Assembly (NCBI RefSeq): GCF_021155775.2
Contig: NC_060234.1
Location: 23,244,026 to 23,308,025 of the forward strand
DNA: 64,000 nucleotides
From: Neodiprion pinetum
Taxonomy: Eukaryota > Arthropoda > Insecta > Hymenoptera > Diprionidae
Direction of reading: 5' to 3'
The notes under the pieces were generated by a model. The model saw only the letters and a program-made list of their open reading frames with translations. It did no database searches and was not told the DNA's origin. The position numbers and the translations under genes are program-made. This document shows, piece by piece, positions 38,451 through 51,941 of this stretch (position 1 is the first letter of the stretch; every line of letters starts with the position of its first letter).

Positions 38451-41400
38451 GTCATATGAACTCCAAATTTTTTTTCAAATACTTGCCTGCGCGGTATTTG
38501 TCATTTATATTTGCAGGCATACCAAGCGCGGTGTTAAGTGCGATAACTAACGAATCGATTGCCGAATGACAAGATTTTCGAGTACATCGTGCTTTCGTGT
38601 GTTTAGGAATGTTAAACGCCCTAATTCGTCGAAACGCAATATTGAGATTACGCCCGAGGGGGAAATAAGTCGTTTAATTGACGTGTCAATATGTTTGTGA
38701 ATTAACTATAATTTACCTGAATCAATGAGAATCATCGAAATTTGTGCACAATAACTGAATTAATGAGAACTTAGTGAATTAATAAAAATTCACCGAATTT
38801 ATTTATACGTAAAAAAAGAGAGGCATAAGGACGTATTTTTATTTTTTTGTACAATTGCGATACAAACTACTCGTACGCATGGAAAAATCGAAGTGATCGG
38901 AGTTTCAAGAGTTCCGAAAAAGTATCCGTAGGTTAAAACCAGTCGTAAGCGCCTTTTTCACTATCTTCGCGCAATAGCCATGTAAATCCATGAAATGTGA
39001 AGATGAATTGAAAAAAACTGTGTTTCAAAGAACTTGAGAGAATATATTATAAGTATATAGGAGCAGAAGGTTGTAAGCGCTAATTTCATTTTGTACTAAA
39101 AAATCATATCTGACATAAGTATATAAGTCCTTTTGGCATTATTTGATAAATTTATACTCGAGTTAAAAAAAGGATCAATTTCTTTTTTGGCGGTTGTGAC
39201 ATTATGCAATTAGTAAAAGCAATTATTTTTTAAAGCAGGGTTGAAAGCGACAACCACTGATACGTAAAACCTGCTACTTTTATTGACCTAGAATTAAATT
39301 TTTACGTTTCTAAACGAATTTTTATATGCTCAGCATAAATACGAGAAAAAGAAATGGTTCGACCTCATGCCATAAGACACGCGATATTAAGGCTGACGAT
39401 TGTATCTTTCCATGTGCAAAACTCTAAGCCAAGTCACCGGCCAGCTTATACACGTAATGAATATTGAAATTCTGACTTTAATAGATTATCAGAAGGACCG
39501 GGAGAGCTGCTCTTGGTAGAATTATAATTTCGAATTGTAGATCGTATCAAAAAAATAATCCTGACATCGTATTTTTATATTTTATATAAGGGTTCTGAAT
39601 TTCATAGGACAACGGCAAAACACCGAATGGTACGAAAAGTTAGACTTTCAACACCTCATTGGAAAGTTCGATTTTCGAAGCTTGTAGAGCATTCGTAGAG
39701 TGCGCCATATCCAAACTTTTGACAAATCGACGTTCGCACAAACGCACAATTGAAATGCTATATTTTACACTCTAGGACTTTCTTTGGCGGCTGCACACTT
39801 TTGAATAACTCAATTTTACGCAACGTGTCATTGAGTGTAAGACAGCTTACCCTAATTCTACGCCAGAATTCACGCGAGAAGTCAGTCAAAGACATTATTT
39901 TTCAGGATAAGCGACGGAAATTTAAATGTATCTTGAACCTTCTCAAAAACGTGTGAAATGCAGTATTTTTTTTTTTTTTTTAGTTCAAACTAAATTAATC
40001 AGTAAATTACTAATCGAGTAGGAAACTTTCACGGCCACATTCATATTCTATGCCCAAAAACCATTAGGTTTTCCTCAATCTCTCAATTCACTTAATCACA
40101 ATTGGACTTTTAACAGAATCGTAGTAGAATTGTATCCTAAGAGCGAGTGAGAATTTTACCAAACTACAATGTTGAAGAAAAGCTATCGAATAGATTTGAC
40201 AGTTCGGCAAAAATGTGGTTGAATGTATAATTGTCCGAGATAAAAAGCAAACAATGAACATTGATCGGCTGGGATATTCGGATTCAAAAAAAATCGTTTC
40301 TCCCTTCAGTTTATTTTTATCCGGCAATTGAGCAGTGCCGGAATTCCATGATAGTTTCCACCAGTAGTCCAGAGAAACAAAGCCGAGTACAGCGCCATTG
40401 TTTTAGACAGGTTGTTTGCCCGGAGTCCTAGTTCAGTAGAAACTGTGAAATGGAAACGAGGAAGATGTGTTCTTTGTTAGTCTGAAAATGTGGGCCACCA
40501 ATCTCGGTCCTTGGGCGCGGCGATAGTTGCATATTTGCAACGCACGAATGCAGCGGCTCCAAAGAATCAAAAACCCTCCGCGAAACGCGCTCCAGGGTTA
40601 TTTCCCTCAGGATAAGAGCCATAAGCATTGTGCCACGCAAGCGATAACTTATGGGAACACATGGAACGCTGTTGATGTTGCCAAGCTGCCATCAGTCCCC
40701 GCTCTTGTCTTCGTCCTCATCATTTGGGTGCCCCTATGTAACTACATTCGAAAGCCGTGAATATTTTCCGATCAAACTCACAGGATCAGGAGATCCGACT
40801 CACATTGTCTCGGTTAATAAATCTGATTACAATGCGCCGAGTTATTCCGGAGATATTAATTGTCAAATTTGTCGGAGTAACACAACTTTCTCTTCTTCCC
40901 TGGACCGTTTTTACCAGACAGCCGCCAGTGCTCTCGATATTTACTGAACGATTGAACGGGTCGGTTTTAAATTTGATCCATGGCGTCGTGCCATTGAAAT
41001 TTCAAACTTTGTTGATTCTGGAGTAAATCCTATTCTGCATTCGGCCAGGAAACGAAAACACAATCGTGTGGTACCGAATGGGTGTCCGAGGAGGCTAACT
41101 TGATTCTCGTTGAAACGAAAACATGAATGATAATGAAATGTTTATTGTACAGTGAGGTTACATAACATGTGTTATAATTGTAATAATCAATAGCTTGAGC
41201 AACTTCTCGCGTTACAAATAATACTGATATGCACATTTTCAGTTACAGGTTCGGTGGAATGATGAAGATGACCAGGGATGTCCTCAATCTCCTTGAATCA
41301 CGCACGCAGACTCTGAGTAAGTAAGTGACTATGAGAGAAATTTATCAACAGTAATAATTTCTGGAGTAGACAGACGTAGATAACGAATCAATCGAATGAT

Positions 41401-41926
41401 ATTTCGTTGGTGATGATCCTTATTACATCGGCATTAATCAATAACAACTACTGACAATATTCCACGATGTATCCATTACGAAAATGAAACATCAGGGTAT
41501 TCCCAGAGGCTGGAAGGGATCGGTCAAATTTATTGATACGTACACTGCGAAATGAGGAGGTTCGATAAGACTTTAACAAAAGAACCTATGGAAAAAAGGT
41601 TGTTCACTCGTCGTAACTCGGGAAGGTTATTGCTCCCTGTGGTACGACCGTGTTGACGATTCTCTCTGTAGAAAATATTACAATTGGAAGAATGGTACCA
41701 CGCATGTTCACGGCATCATTCTATAAAGCATGTTGATTCGCATATATTCTTGTGAATTTCTATAAATCTGGTGGCCGAACTTGCTTACAATTATTTATTT
41801 TGATCGATAGGTTCGCAAGAACCGTAAGGTCGATGAACAGCCTTCGAGCGATATTAATCGGATTCTGAATTCGTACGCGCGTTTGAGGGTTGAAATCAAA
41901 CATTTGATACCGTTCGGACAAAAAAG

Positions 41927-41932
41927 TTTATT
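41927..41932 (-). terminator. Candidate poly(A) signal of the carboxylesterase
   Basis: TTTATT on the plus strand, read AATAAA on the minus strand, about 390 bases after the esterase stop codon. Confidence 0.45.
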
Positions 41933-42321
41933 ATTTAGTCAATAAATAGGATAAATATATAAATACAATACATACGAGCGAACTTCTTGGATATTTGAAA
42001 TTGCACTCCACAGTACATAAATAATTAAAGTTAAGGTTGCTGTTGCAACGTTACTCATGCAACGAAAACTTATTGTTCTATAAGCCGTTTTCTCATGTAC
42101 TAATCAGTTGAAGTACACAGGAAACTTCCCTGCTTTCCATATTTAGACATTTGTATCGTTAAGTTTCTTGAAACACCAATAAACATGAAATAATTTAGCT
42201 ACGTTACGTATACCTGTATAAATACTCGTTTAAATATTATTTTCAAATTCTCACAAACGACGCGACGAAAACAGCAGGTATATTTAATCGTCATTAAAAA
42301 TTTTTGGCTAAAAGTAAATCC

Positions 42322-44748
42322 TTATACGTCGTTGAACACGATATCGATCACATCCTTTCGCGATTGGCCGTTGAGAAGATAATTGTAATACTCGTTCTGA
42401 GGAATCCATAGCTTCGAATCGTGATTCTCCTGAAACCCGAGAGAGTGCCAAAATTTCCTCTCACCAAAGTTTGCGTTTCCGGCCATGTAAAGATCGTCGT
42501 GCTTTGCGATGTGAAGGTAACGTAGCGCCTCCGCGTCGCTTTCCACTCTATCCCAATTCTGTCCTACCTTGGGCGTGCTGAAGAATAATGTAACACACTG
42601 TCAATGCCGTTTCGATAACCGGCGGAATGCGTCAGGCGTATCGTACTCACCCGTTAGTTGCGAAAGACATCCACAAATCGATCAGCCTCTTTTGCATGTT
42701 TCGGTCATTGGGCGTTGTCGTTGCGTTGAAAAACGTGTACAGCACGTATCCCAAGTCATCGAGGTGGCTGACTCCTTCGGAACGCGTGAAAGAAAAATTT
42801 GTTAGCGACGCTCTTGATTCGCGACAGAATTTCAAGATTTTACGTAACGATAATAATGCTCTTCATTCTGCTCGATGAAAACTTACCAAAGTTCGTTCGT
42901 TTGCCGGTGAGAGCTTCGGTTACGCTGTGCTCTCCTCTGTACGAGAAGTAGTAAAACAGGACGGGGCTTTTTGTAACTCGTGCTTGTAATTCCGCAGCTT
43001 CCGCGGCGTGGTAGAAGTACAAACGATCGCTGCGCATTTTTATGATCCTGCGGAATGTCAAATTGCTGATCTCTTTGTCTCCGAAGTAATGTTTCCGTAT
43101 CGACTTAGAGACCTGGGCTTGGTCAGCCGTTGGAACGGTGTAATTGAAATCCAGTAAATAAGGCGCGATCGTTTCCCATTTGTCATTCAGATCCTTTAGC
43201 TGCATTTTGTTTGCCGTAAGCACTGAAAATATGAAATCAAGAATTGTTAACAACGGCGAAAGCATATCGCTACATCGTATAATTTACAATCAGACGAACG
43301 CGTGACTTACGGGCTACCGGAAAGAGGCCATCTTCGCTAACGACGCTCGTGATCCAGGGTAGATCCTGAACTCTCTTGGACTTGAGTGATTCGATGGGCG
43401 GACGATCGATGAAAGTAAATTCGTCATCCGCGACCCCCTTTTCAACCACCGGACCGAAAGGAACGAAGGGGTTGTCCAACCATCCCTAATGTTACATAGA
43501 CGTATGATAACGAGACCTAACAGTATGATTCCGTAGCGAAAAGTCGCGTCGAGAATTTTTCGAATGGTCACAAGCCGATCGCTGTCTTCCACTTACCTGA
43601 AATTGGCTCGTTGCATTGACGATGTCGCTCGCGTTTCGTGTTCTCAGACATTTCACCATGACTTTGACATCGTTATCTGGACATTTTAATATCGTGGCTA
43701 ACTTCTTGGCCTTCTCCAGAGACCCCTTGGTCTGACCCCAGCTGTTCAAAGCAGTACCGCTTATCGAAATTCCTCCTAAGAGAGAAGAAGTGATATGGTT
43801 TTAAACGATCCGAAAGAGGACGGCAAAGATTGGATTTTTTTTCCGTCAAGTCGTTGAATCAGTTATACGCACTGTGAAACAAGCCTTTGGTGACGTTCGT
43901 CAGGTAGTGATACTGGACGCTGACACCTCCCGCGCTTTGCCCAACGATCGTTACGCTCTTTCGATCCCCGCCGAAGTACTCGATGTAATCCTGGACCCAT
44001 CGCAGCGCGACTACTTGATCCTTGAGTCCGAGGTTCCCGGGCACCGTGTCGTCCTCCGTACTGAGGAATCCTGAACGTACGTTGAAAATTGTAGAATTTC
44101 TCAAACGTTGTCGAAGAAACTTGACGCGAGCCAAGACTTACCCAGTGGTCCCAGTCTGTAATTAATCGTGACCAGCACGACGTCTCTGTCAAGCAAGTAT
44201 TGGGGTCCGTACATGCCGCCGCTTCCGGATCTAAACGCGCCTCCAGGAATGAAGAATATCACGGGTAGCGGCTTGCTTGCGTTCGTGGATTTCATAACCG
44301 GGGTGTAGATGTTGAGGTACAGACAATCCTCCGATTGGGTCATTCCGTTTGGACCCATCAGTTGTGTCATGAGACTGTATTGCATGCAAGTCGAACTGAC
44401 TCGATTCGCGATCAAGGCGTCCAGCCACGGCGAGACGGGTCTTGCGACCTAAGTAATTGTGAAAATTTGGAATATAGAATCACGTATCACGCAGTGCGCC
44501 GATACCGTGGAACAGTTCCGTAAGTGCGGCGTCGGAAATAGACTCACCTTGAACCTTAACTCTCCCATCGGCGGCTCGGCGTAAGGTACACCTTCGTAAG
44601 CTGCGTACGAACGGTTTCCACTCGAAATACTGTAGCGTCCTATGATTAGTCCCAACGGCGTAACGACTCCCGGTCCCGAACGCCTCTGTCCTCTCGTGAG
44701 GCAAAGAGCACATCCCAGCAGAATCATCGTTGCAACAGTCGGCTTCAT
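42322..44748 (-). CDS. Secreted carboxylesterase (type B), complete, 8 exons, 591 aa
   Basis: Hydrolase of the alpha/beta-fold carboxylesterase family, cutting carboxylic esters outside the cell. Exons: 44748-44548, 44448-44142, 44070-43873, 43775-43597, 43485-43311, 43222-42887, 42774-42651, 42577-42322. Introns are short, GT-AG, and phases chain to exactly 592 codons. The start at 44748 gives a signal peptide (MKPTVATMILLGCALCLTRG); the frame upstream has only a GTG. Family marks: YEGVPYAEPP, EDCLYLNIY, nucleophile S215 in GQSAGG, acid E346 in SEDGLF, and H469 in GVSHLDDLGY, a complete triad. Several NxS/T glycosylation sites fit secretion. The oxyanion loop reads IPGGAF at 134-139, with Pro where His is usual. 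It resembles hymenopteran venom carboxylesterase-6 and relatives, but juvenile hormone or general esterase roles cannot be separated from sequence alone. A broken paralogous exon lies upstream at 46946-47125. Confidence 0.95.
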
Positions 44749-44813
44749 CGTGTTCGATGTTTCGCAGAGCACCGTCTACTACTGAATAGACTACTTTGCA
44801 ATAATGCTCTACT

Positions 44814-44832
44814 CTATATATATATATATATA
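44814..44832. promoter_or_regulatory. TATA run upstream of the carboxylesterase
   Basis: An alternating TA tract 66-84 bases upstream of the esterase start codon on the minus strand. Position suits a TATA box with a short 5' UTR; it could also be a simple dinucleotide repeat. Confidence 0.5.
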
Positions 44833-45299
44833 CGGTTCTCCATGTCCTGCTTGATAAGCGTCATCTTATTCCCGTCACGGAAGTGTCGTTTTTCTGCCGT
44901 CTAGAAGTGTATTTTCACGAAAGTTACGGATCACGGGGAAATATCGGGAAATCCATACCAGTGTTTATCCGCGTACGCAAGCGTCTCGGCAACGTGCGTT
45001 TTGCATTAATCCTAACCGCTAACAATCTTTCCAGAAGGATTGCTTCTTTACTTATCACGTTCGACAGGATGTCCTAAGAGTTCCGGCATGGCTGAAGAAC
45101 ATGAATACTTCGAGTCGCAGAAAAAATGTTGGGGTACTAAGGCAGTAGAATTTTCTGAAACGAATTTTTTAAGTCGTGACCTTCGATTTGACCTCGACAA
45201 TGACCTTGAAGGTCATTTTAAGGCCAAGCTGATTTCTTTTTACAACGGGGCTCATGCTTTTCGCTCGGAAATAGTATGATCGAGAACTGCCTCTCTTTC

Positions 45300-45900
45300 G
45301 GGTATCCGGATTATCCGAACGATCCGGATTTACCGGGTTCAATGCTTCAAATTCGGATATCCGGACTCGAGTACCCGAACTATCCGGACTATTCGAATGG
45401 TTGGAACAGTTGATTTCTTTGGATACTTCAAACATCCAAATAATAGGAATAGTTCGGTTTCCCGTACGGGGTTTGTGTTAAGATTGACGTATTACAAATA
45501 TTACAGCTACGTGTTGGTTATAACTACTATTATGTGTATACTTATGAAAACGTATGCGAATCGACTATAAATTCACTACGCCGAATGGATCGAGAGTACG
45601 ATTTCCGTACAGCAAAGTGGAATTCCCATACATTCCGTATGAATTTCACGGATTATTCACAATTTTACTAAACTGTGTTGAAAAAATACACTACTTTTTT
45701 TGAAATTTCCTAAACGTGTGGTGTAAACGCAATTCACTTGCGAATCCCGTAACAATTGGTCTGGACATATTAATTATCCGTATATCCAATTATACAGATT
45801 CTACTTACATCCGGATATCCGAATCACCGGGATATACTTGAACGATTCGTATTTGAATTTTCATAAATACTTGGTCCGAGCAATTCGGATATCCGAATAA
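45300..45900. repeat. Two TATCCGG-rich patches
   Basis: CGGATATCCG occurs exactly at 45354-45363, 45812-45821 and 45886-45895, embedded in many partial copies (TATCCGGA, ATCCGAA). The patches at 45300-45400 and 45780-45900 flank about 400 bases of plain sequence, as if they were ends of one degenerate element. No coding content. Confidence 0.5.
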
Positions 45901-46945
45901 TTTGGATCCACTTGTAAGCACTAGCTTAGACCAAGGACCAGCCGCGATGTAGGAACGTGTGATGGGTTTTTGAGGTCGGTGAAAGCAAATCCTATGACGT
46001 ATTCTGAAAATTAAACGAACCTGCATTGCGGTTGGACCTCACCTCGAATTTCGACCGCTATGACGGATCTGCCATCTTTAATTTTTATAACCCAACATCG
46101 GATTCGCTTTTAGCGACCTCAGAAACCTATTACACGAACCTACATCGTGATTCGTCCATGGTCTAAGCCGAGTGTTTGACCTTGAGATTACCTCCAGAGG
46201 TCAAGATTTGTAGTGCCAAAAGTTGTATCAAAATCAAAGTCTCGACCAGATAGTCAAGAAAAAATCCTAGACCGCAGCACCCAATGTTTTGTCACGACTC
46301 GAAATATTAAAGTTATTCAGTTGCGTCCCGGACCGTTTGGGACACCCTGCACATTAAAATTCGAAGAATTCATTTTAAACGCAATTTCTTTTATGATCGA
46401 CGAACCGTGGTAATTCAGTTGGCCAATATTACAATCTGGATTATTTAATTCGCGTTCATAGATGTTCTTACCAAAATTGTCATCTACGTCAAATGGAAAA
46501 CGAAACGGGCTAACAAGAACAGTCCTTGTACCGATGAAGGTAATAAGAAAAATTTTCCGTGATGCCTCTTACATTCGAAATTCTCTTATTGGTTCACAAT
46601 AAGTAGATCTTTACAGTATTTTTTTTTATACTCGGCTCGTGCTAGGGTAACAGAGTTACCGGAACGATGTAATACTTCCGGAAACAAGTTTTCCGACACG
46701 ATCTGTTACGTTGGCGCAGCTCCGATTGAAGTCTATAAATATAACTAACAATTCAGACCGCATCCTACGGAGGTTTTATTCCTCTAATCAACAGTGACGT
46801 TAATAACGTTTTACCACAGATTACTGACGCAGGCAGATATACGGGATTCCAAGATAAGTTTTCCTAGTGGTTGAAAATGGACTCCATCAACTGAACGTTG
46901 AATGATCTTATCTATATTGTAATTCATTATACAAACTTCACGTTT

Positions 46946-47125
46946 TTAATTAAGTGACACACGGGTTTCATTTACGGTTTTTGGTATATTCTCTCGAAAA
47001 GGGATTGAGAGCCAAAAATTCTCTTCTCCAAATTTTCCGTTGCCGTCCATACGAATCCCATCCGGTGATGCAATGTGAAGATAACGCATATGGGAAATTT
47101 TTGCCGACTATCGGGGAAACCAACC
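46946..47125 (-). pseudogene. Broken last exon of a second carboxylesterase
   Basis: On the minus strand the frame starting near 47086 reads RYLHIASPDG, later GKFGEENFW and FREN, aligning with RYLHIAKHDD, NFGERKFW and FQEN in the last exon of the intact esterase. Just upstream, in a different frame, SPIVGKNF aligns with the exon start TPKVGQNW; about seven codons between them are missing and the frame shifts, with an in-frame TAG in the RYLHIA frame. No other exons were found around it. It looks like the remnant of a tandem esterase duplicate. Confidence 0.75.
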
Positions 47126-47199
47126 AAGAATGTAATGAAAGAATGACATCATCCGTCTCTGTATGCCTACTACGTAGTGCTTTCCGAAATCAATGCTGA

Positions 47200-48873
47200 G
47201 ATAATAACACCTTTCTATTTTTGCGTTTTACAATTTATGGTCAACTTAACAATAATTTGTAAAACTGAGATACGTAATCTTTCGAATGATAAGTCTTTTA
47301 TCCTTTGTTGCATTTTTCAATTGATAAAGTCAAGCTATTTCTTTATTCCAACGATTCAGACATCGCAGCAAACTATTCTTAGACGTAATTTCGAATCTAC
47401 ATTTGAAATTTGTTTTTTTTTTTTTATTTATTTTAAATTGTAAAAAAATTTGGTGCTAGTCATAATTCTATTTTAAAACTAAGAAAGATATCGACCAAAA
47501 TCACAATTAATCTTGCTATTTAAACGATTTCGGGCAAGATGCTTTTATTACAACAGGATGCATGTGGAATAGTTTTATCGATACGAAATACGATTATTCT
47601 TGATATTCAGAACGGAGGTGAAGAACATATTAAAAAAACGTATTACTTGCATACGTGTATACACACATGTGCACTATGGTTGGTTAGACAGGAACAACAA
47701 TTACAATTAGTGACTAGAAAAAAATCGAGACTAAATACAATTGTATCTTATGATTGAACAAAATTTTAACACAAATTGCAGATATGATTAGTAACTAGAT
47801 GTCAAAAAGTTTTCTACGTATTACAATCGTAATTGACAGTTATTATTTTTTTTTTTTTATCTCATTACAAATTGCAATTGTAATCAGTAATTTGTCTAGC
47901 CTCTAGCTGGCCCAAACAAACTGGGTTTTACTCTATGATCTATAATAGGACGCCACGCATGCGGTTCCTCAAGCATCGTAGAGGCGCGGATGTCATGTGG
48001 CACCGATTGACTGGCTCCGGAACACGTTACTACCGCTTCCTTCCGCCGCACACTCGTCGTGCATGGTAATCGGTGCTTATTACGATACGCTAGTCGTATG
48101 ACTAGTAAGCTAAACGATAGTCGAATATCCGATTATATTGTATTAGCATCGATTTGATGTACGAAGTTTTTAAAAATTCTTCTTTGAAACTCTTGGATGG
48201 GTCGAAATTTACGTGAAATTCCACGCCGTTTGATGATTATTGTTATTCATTTACTTGAGATTTTTCATTCCCTGAAATGGATTTAAAACTGGTTTTATAA
48301 TACCAAATGTCGTAGACGAACGTTTCGACATTGCAAAAATTATTTCTAATTATTATTGAATCGTATTGGAAACAAACCGTTATAGGATCTCAGGCTAATT
48401 ACTGAATCTATGTGATTTTTATGAACAAATTATTACACGAATATCCTGCTTACCGTAACAGTGTTGTAGATACGTATGAATAAGTTATTTTTATCGAGTA
48501 TCGCAAAACGGCAGAAGGTTGATAAATTTGTAAGAAACAAATGCAGTGACAATCGATAATTGTTACTGATAGTAAATTTCACAGATTAATGTATTAATAC
48601 ATCACTTGGATATTGCAGCGTCTAGATGAAATTTTAATATTAATTCGGGGTTAACAAAGTTCAGCAGAAAAGTTAACTTTTCTCGACGAAAAAATATTCG
48701 ATGAGGACATTTTTTATGATATTTGTGTTCCGCGCAACGATGTTCAAGACCAGACCGAAGCCGTAGACAGTTGATGGCAATTCAATTCCGCCTTTCTGCC
48801 TTTAGTTCTCGTTCGCTTTCGCCACTTTTCCAAGGGGTTTTACGAATCAGCTAACAGCTTGTCGGAACTCAAC
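47200..48873. other. Intergenic, no gene seen
   Basis: AT-rich with a GC-richer patch at 47940-48070. No exon signature found. The last 130 bases are less AT-rich and may be the 5' UTR of the candidate exon at 48874. Confidence 0.35.
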
Positions 48874-48917
48874 ATGGATGGAGAGCCATCGATATTTCAA
48901 TCCAACGATAGCGACTG
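48874..48917 (+). CDS. Possible first coding exon of a rightward gene
   Basis: CAACATGG start context, then MDGEPSIFQSNDSD and a partial tryptophan codon (TG) ending at a good donor GTGAGA. The preceding 130 bases are pyrimidine-rich and resemble a 5' UTR. I could not find the partner exons in the following 15 kb, so they may be far away or outside, or this may be chance. Acidic peptide, no domain recognisable. Confidence 0.3.
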
Positions 48918-51900
48918 GTGAGAAAATACCTGTTGATCAAAGAGATTAATTTCAGCCCATCCAATATCGAATTTAATCATCATTGCTCTTTTCCTCCTTC
49001 TTCATTTGCGTTTGAAGATTCAAAAATATCAACATTCCATCATAAATTGGCTTAAAAAGATCACAAGTGTCTACATGGATTACACTGATGATTTGAGGAA
49101 TACAAGGGATTGCAATGGATTACCTAAATTACAAGGTTCATGTAGGATTACAAAAGATAACAAAGGGCACATGAGATTATAGGGCATATGCACACCAGAT
49201 TACAACAGCAACTTACCCTATGGCCACACTTCTACTCATGCCAGATAGCATCATGTATTCACGAAGTGACGTAACAATTATTACAGTAACTTTGTTGCAA
49301 AGGAATCCTTCTCGATAAGTGTTCGTCGAAGGGGCAATAAGAATCGAACTAATAAAGTGAAAGAGACTTTTCACTCTTTACACAGACACATTTGGTTATC
49401 TAGATCATTGCTAATATAGACTATAATGTGATAACTTCGTAGAGTTCCAATCAAAGTTCTACCAAGAGGCCATGATTAGAGGTACACCGTATACATAATT
49501 ACAGGTTTATCGACTTACTTAACTCACAGCTTCATGTACATTTTACACTGACGCATACTTATGACGAGAAATGCGAAAATGGTGTGATTAACACTGCGAT
49601 AGAAAGAATGTTGCCCACTGCAGCAACTGGTCCAGGAGAATATAAAGACAAGATTGAGACAGATAAGGGCTGCTCACGATCGGGGTTTGATAAGGTTCCA
49701 TAGTCGAGGTACAGACGTGGATTTGAACCCATCTGTCCTCTTCGAACCCTTGATTTTCGCATTTTGTGCAGTGGCTGTGAAATGTACGAGGAAATTACTC
49801 AGAGGCCGTCAATACTTCCTGCTTACTGTCAGGTATCTACTGCCGATTTTAATCTGCGCAGCCAATTGAAACAAGCGGGGGTCTCGAAGCATTGTGTAGA
49901 CCAATTTCTTACGTAAATTATATTATCAAACTCTCCGTACTCAGGATTACATTCGATAAAGACTTGCGAGGCCTTGTACGTGATACTGATCGTTAAGTGG
50001 GTTCACTCTTCGAATAATCTGAAAATTTTGGACGCTTCACTGGCTAATTCAGGATAAGTAATTTAAATTATTCCGCAGAATTCAAAGATAAACTATCTTA
50101 TAAACCATCAGCTACATGTGTCGGAACTGATCGTCACACGTAAAACGTGCAGTGATAACGGAAAGTCGCATTCCTTTCACGTGATCTTTGCACAGATCTT
50201 TGTCTTGAAATTCACTGCTATGAAGAAACATCTCACGTATCCTGGAGAGCGAAGGACAAAATTACATAATTCCTATGGAAATCGCCGATAAAGTTTTCGT
50301 TTGCAAATATCATGCAGCTTTTTGACGGCAGTTTGTCGTATTTGTGACGAAAATATTGAGGACAATTTTGAAAGCAGTGCGGGAGATAACTGAAAACCTG
50401 TAACGTATTGACATTTTTCGCGACTTCCGTAAAATTGTTTCCGTAGTTTGTACTTCGGGGTTGAACTTGTCAGATAGCAGAAACCAATTATTTACTCTAT
50501 CCTGCAACTGTCTACATATACATATAGTAGAATCTGGACGCAACATCCGCTGGTAAATATTCTCTTCTAAAACACACGTGTGCTGTATTTCGAGGTCCGG
50601 TGATTACTTCAGTGAACGCATTGATATCGGCCAACTATTTTGTCTTTATGGTATCCGGTCCTCCTTACTTACAAATATTTGGCTTTAAGCCATTGGTCGA
50701 CACAAATCCATCGACATGCCCGTTTTTTTTTTAAAAACACTTTCTTCTTCTCTTCACTCAAAATTTGCCAGTAATCGCCACTCTGCTGCTGCCGCAAAAC
50801 TTTACACCGACCGTTGTCACGTGTAAATCGATTAAATAATTACGCTAGTAAACGATCGCTCTCACGATGAAGACGTGGCGGTTAGGCTGGCAATTATTGT
50901 ACTAATCACATCGAATTATCCTAAACTCGACGCTACGCGGCCGCCAAAACTTTGACGATTAAATGAGTACGCTACACGATCTTAGCTGCGGGACGTGAAT
51001 GTGTTTGCACTTTGCATAGTCAACTGTTACGGAAATCGATTGGATGGAATGCGGTGCAAGTAGTTAATTGACATGCTACGATGTTGACTTGGAAACACCC
51101 TGTGTAAATCAGTACGGTGTCTTTCATCGTCACGCGGGTCGGAATATTTTCCAAACCTAATGAGGGAGGTAGTCTCACATCTCAATGACTTTTTGCTATA
51201 ATTTAAAATTTTTTACACATAAAAGAGAAAGTTGTAAAGCAACACGGAAAATTTGTTTGTTCCTTTTTGATGGTAAATCTTCCTGGTTACCTTTTTAAGA
51301 TCTGGCTTGCACGATATCTCAACTTTCACGCGTCTGAAAAAAAAAAAAAAACAGAGATTATGAAAAATTACATTTTTCACGATCGTCTGAAGGAGAATCA
51401 TGTAAATTCGATAAAAAAAAAAATATATACATATATTTAATGGCCCGAACTTTTGGAATGTTCTGCCTTTTTTCAACTTGAATTGTTTAAACAATGAATT
51501 AAATATTGATAAGTAATTTTCATAGTGCTTCAGAAAATAGCGACAAGTGTACGTTTTGATAATTTCTTTTTTTTTTTTCTTCAGATCGATGAAAGTTATA
51601 TGGACAAACTTTGAAATTGTTGAATAAATTATACTACGAAAAAAAATTTATTAAAAGAAGGCATCGAAATGTGAGACTACACCCTTTAGACGTCGAAGGT
51701 TATCTCGAGGTGCACTCTTCGTGTTATCAGGAAAATGTGCGCCCTGCGGAATAGAGATATGGCCACTTGCCAAAGAACATTGAAGTACTTCTAGTGCTTA
51801 TAGTAGTTAGTTGTCGCTGCAGTCGTCGCGCCATTGCCTTCGTTAGTTCTAACACTTTGCAGCTAGAATTTATACTGTCTCGATGATTTTGGGAAAGAAT

Positions 51901-51941
51901 CCTAATCTGTTCTTGGTAAAGGTTAATGAGCTCATACTGTA
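48918..51941. other. No gene seen
   Basis: AT-rich. The minus-strand frame at 49559-49762 has a protein-like look (RLYLDYGTLSNPDREQP) but lacks splice or homology support, so it is not called. Confidence 0.4.

Larger units (their letters stand above)
29113..42320. other. Long region without a recognised gene
   Basis: Thirteen kilobases of AT-rich DNA with GC-richer islands near 29830-30110, 31740-31930, 35930-36370 and 40500-40740. ORFs in these islands carry no domain or codon pattern I can support. Contents worth noting: an (ATT)n microsatellite at 37333-37377 and ACACCG-type repeats at 38293-38450, listed separately. The last 400 bases before 42322 are the esterase 3' flank. Confidence 0.45.

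Noticed and set aside
46954..47199. Plus-strand ORF of 81 codons
   Set aside because: It is the antisense of the broken esterase exon.
49710..49735. Minus-strand GGGTTCAAATCC resembling a tRNA B box
   Set aside because: The surrounding bases do not form a T stem and no other tRNA arm is present.
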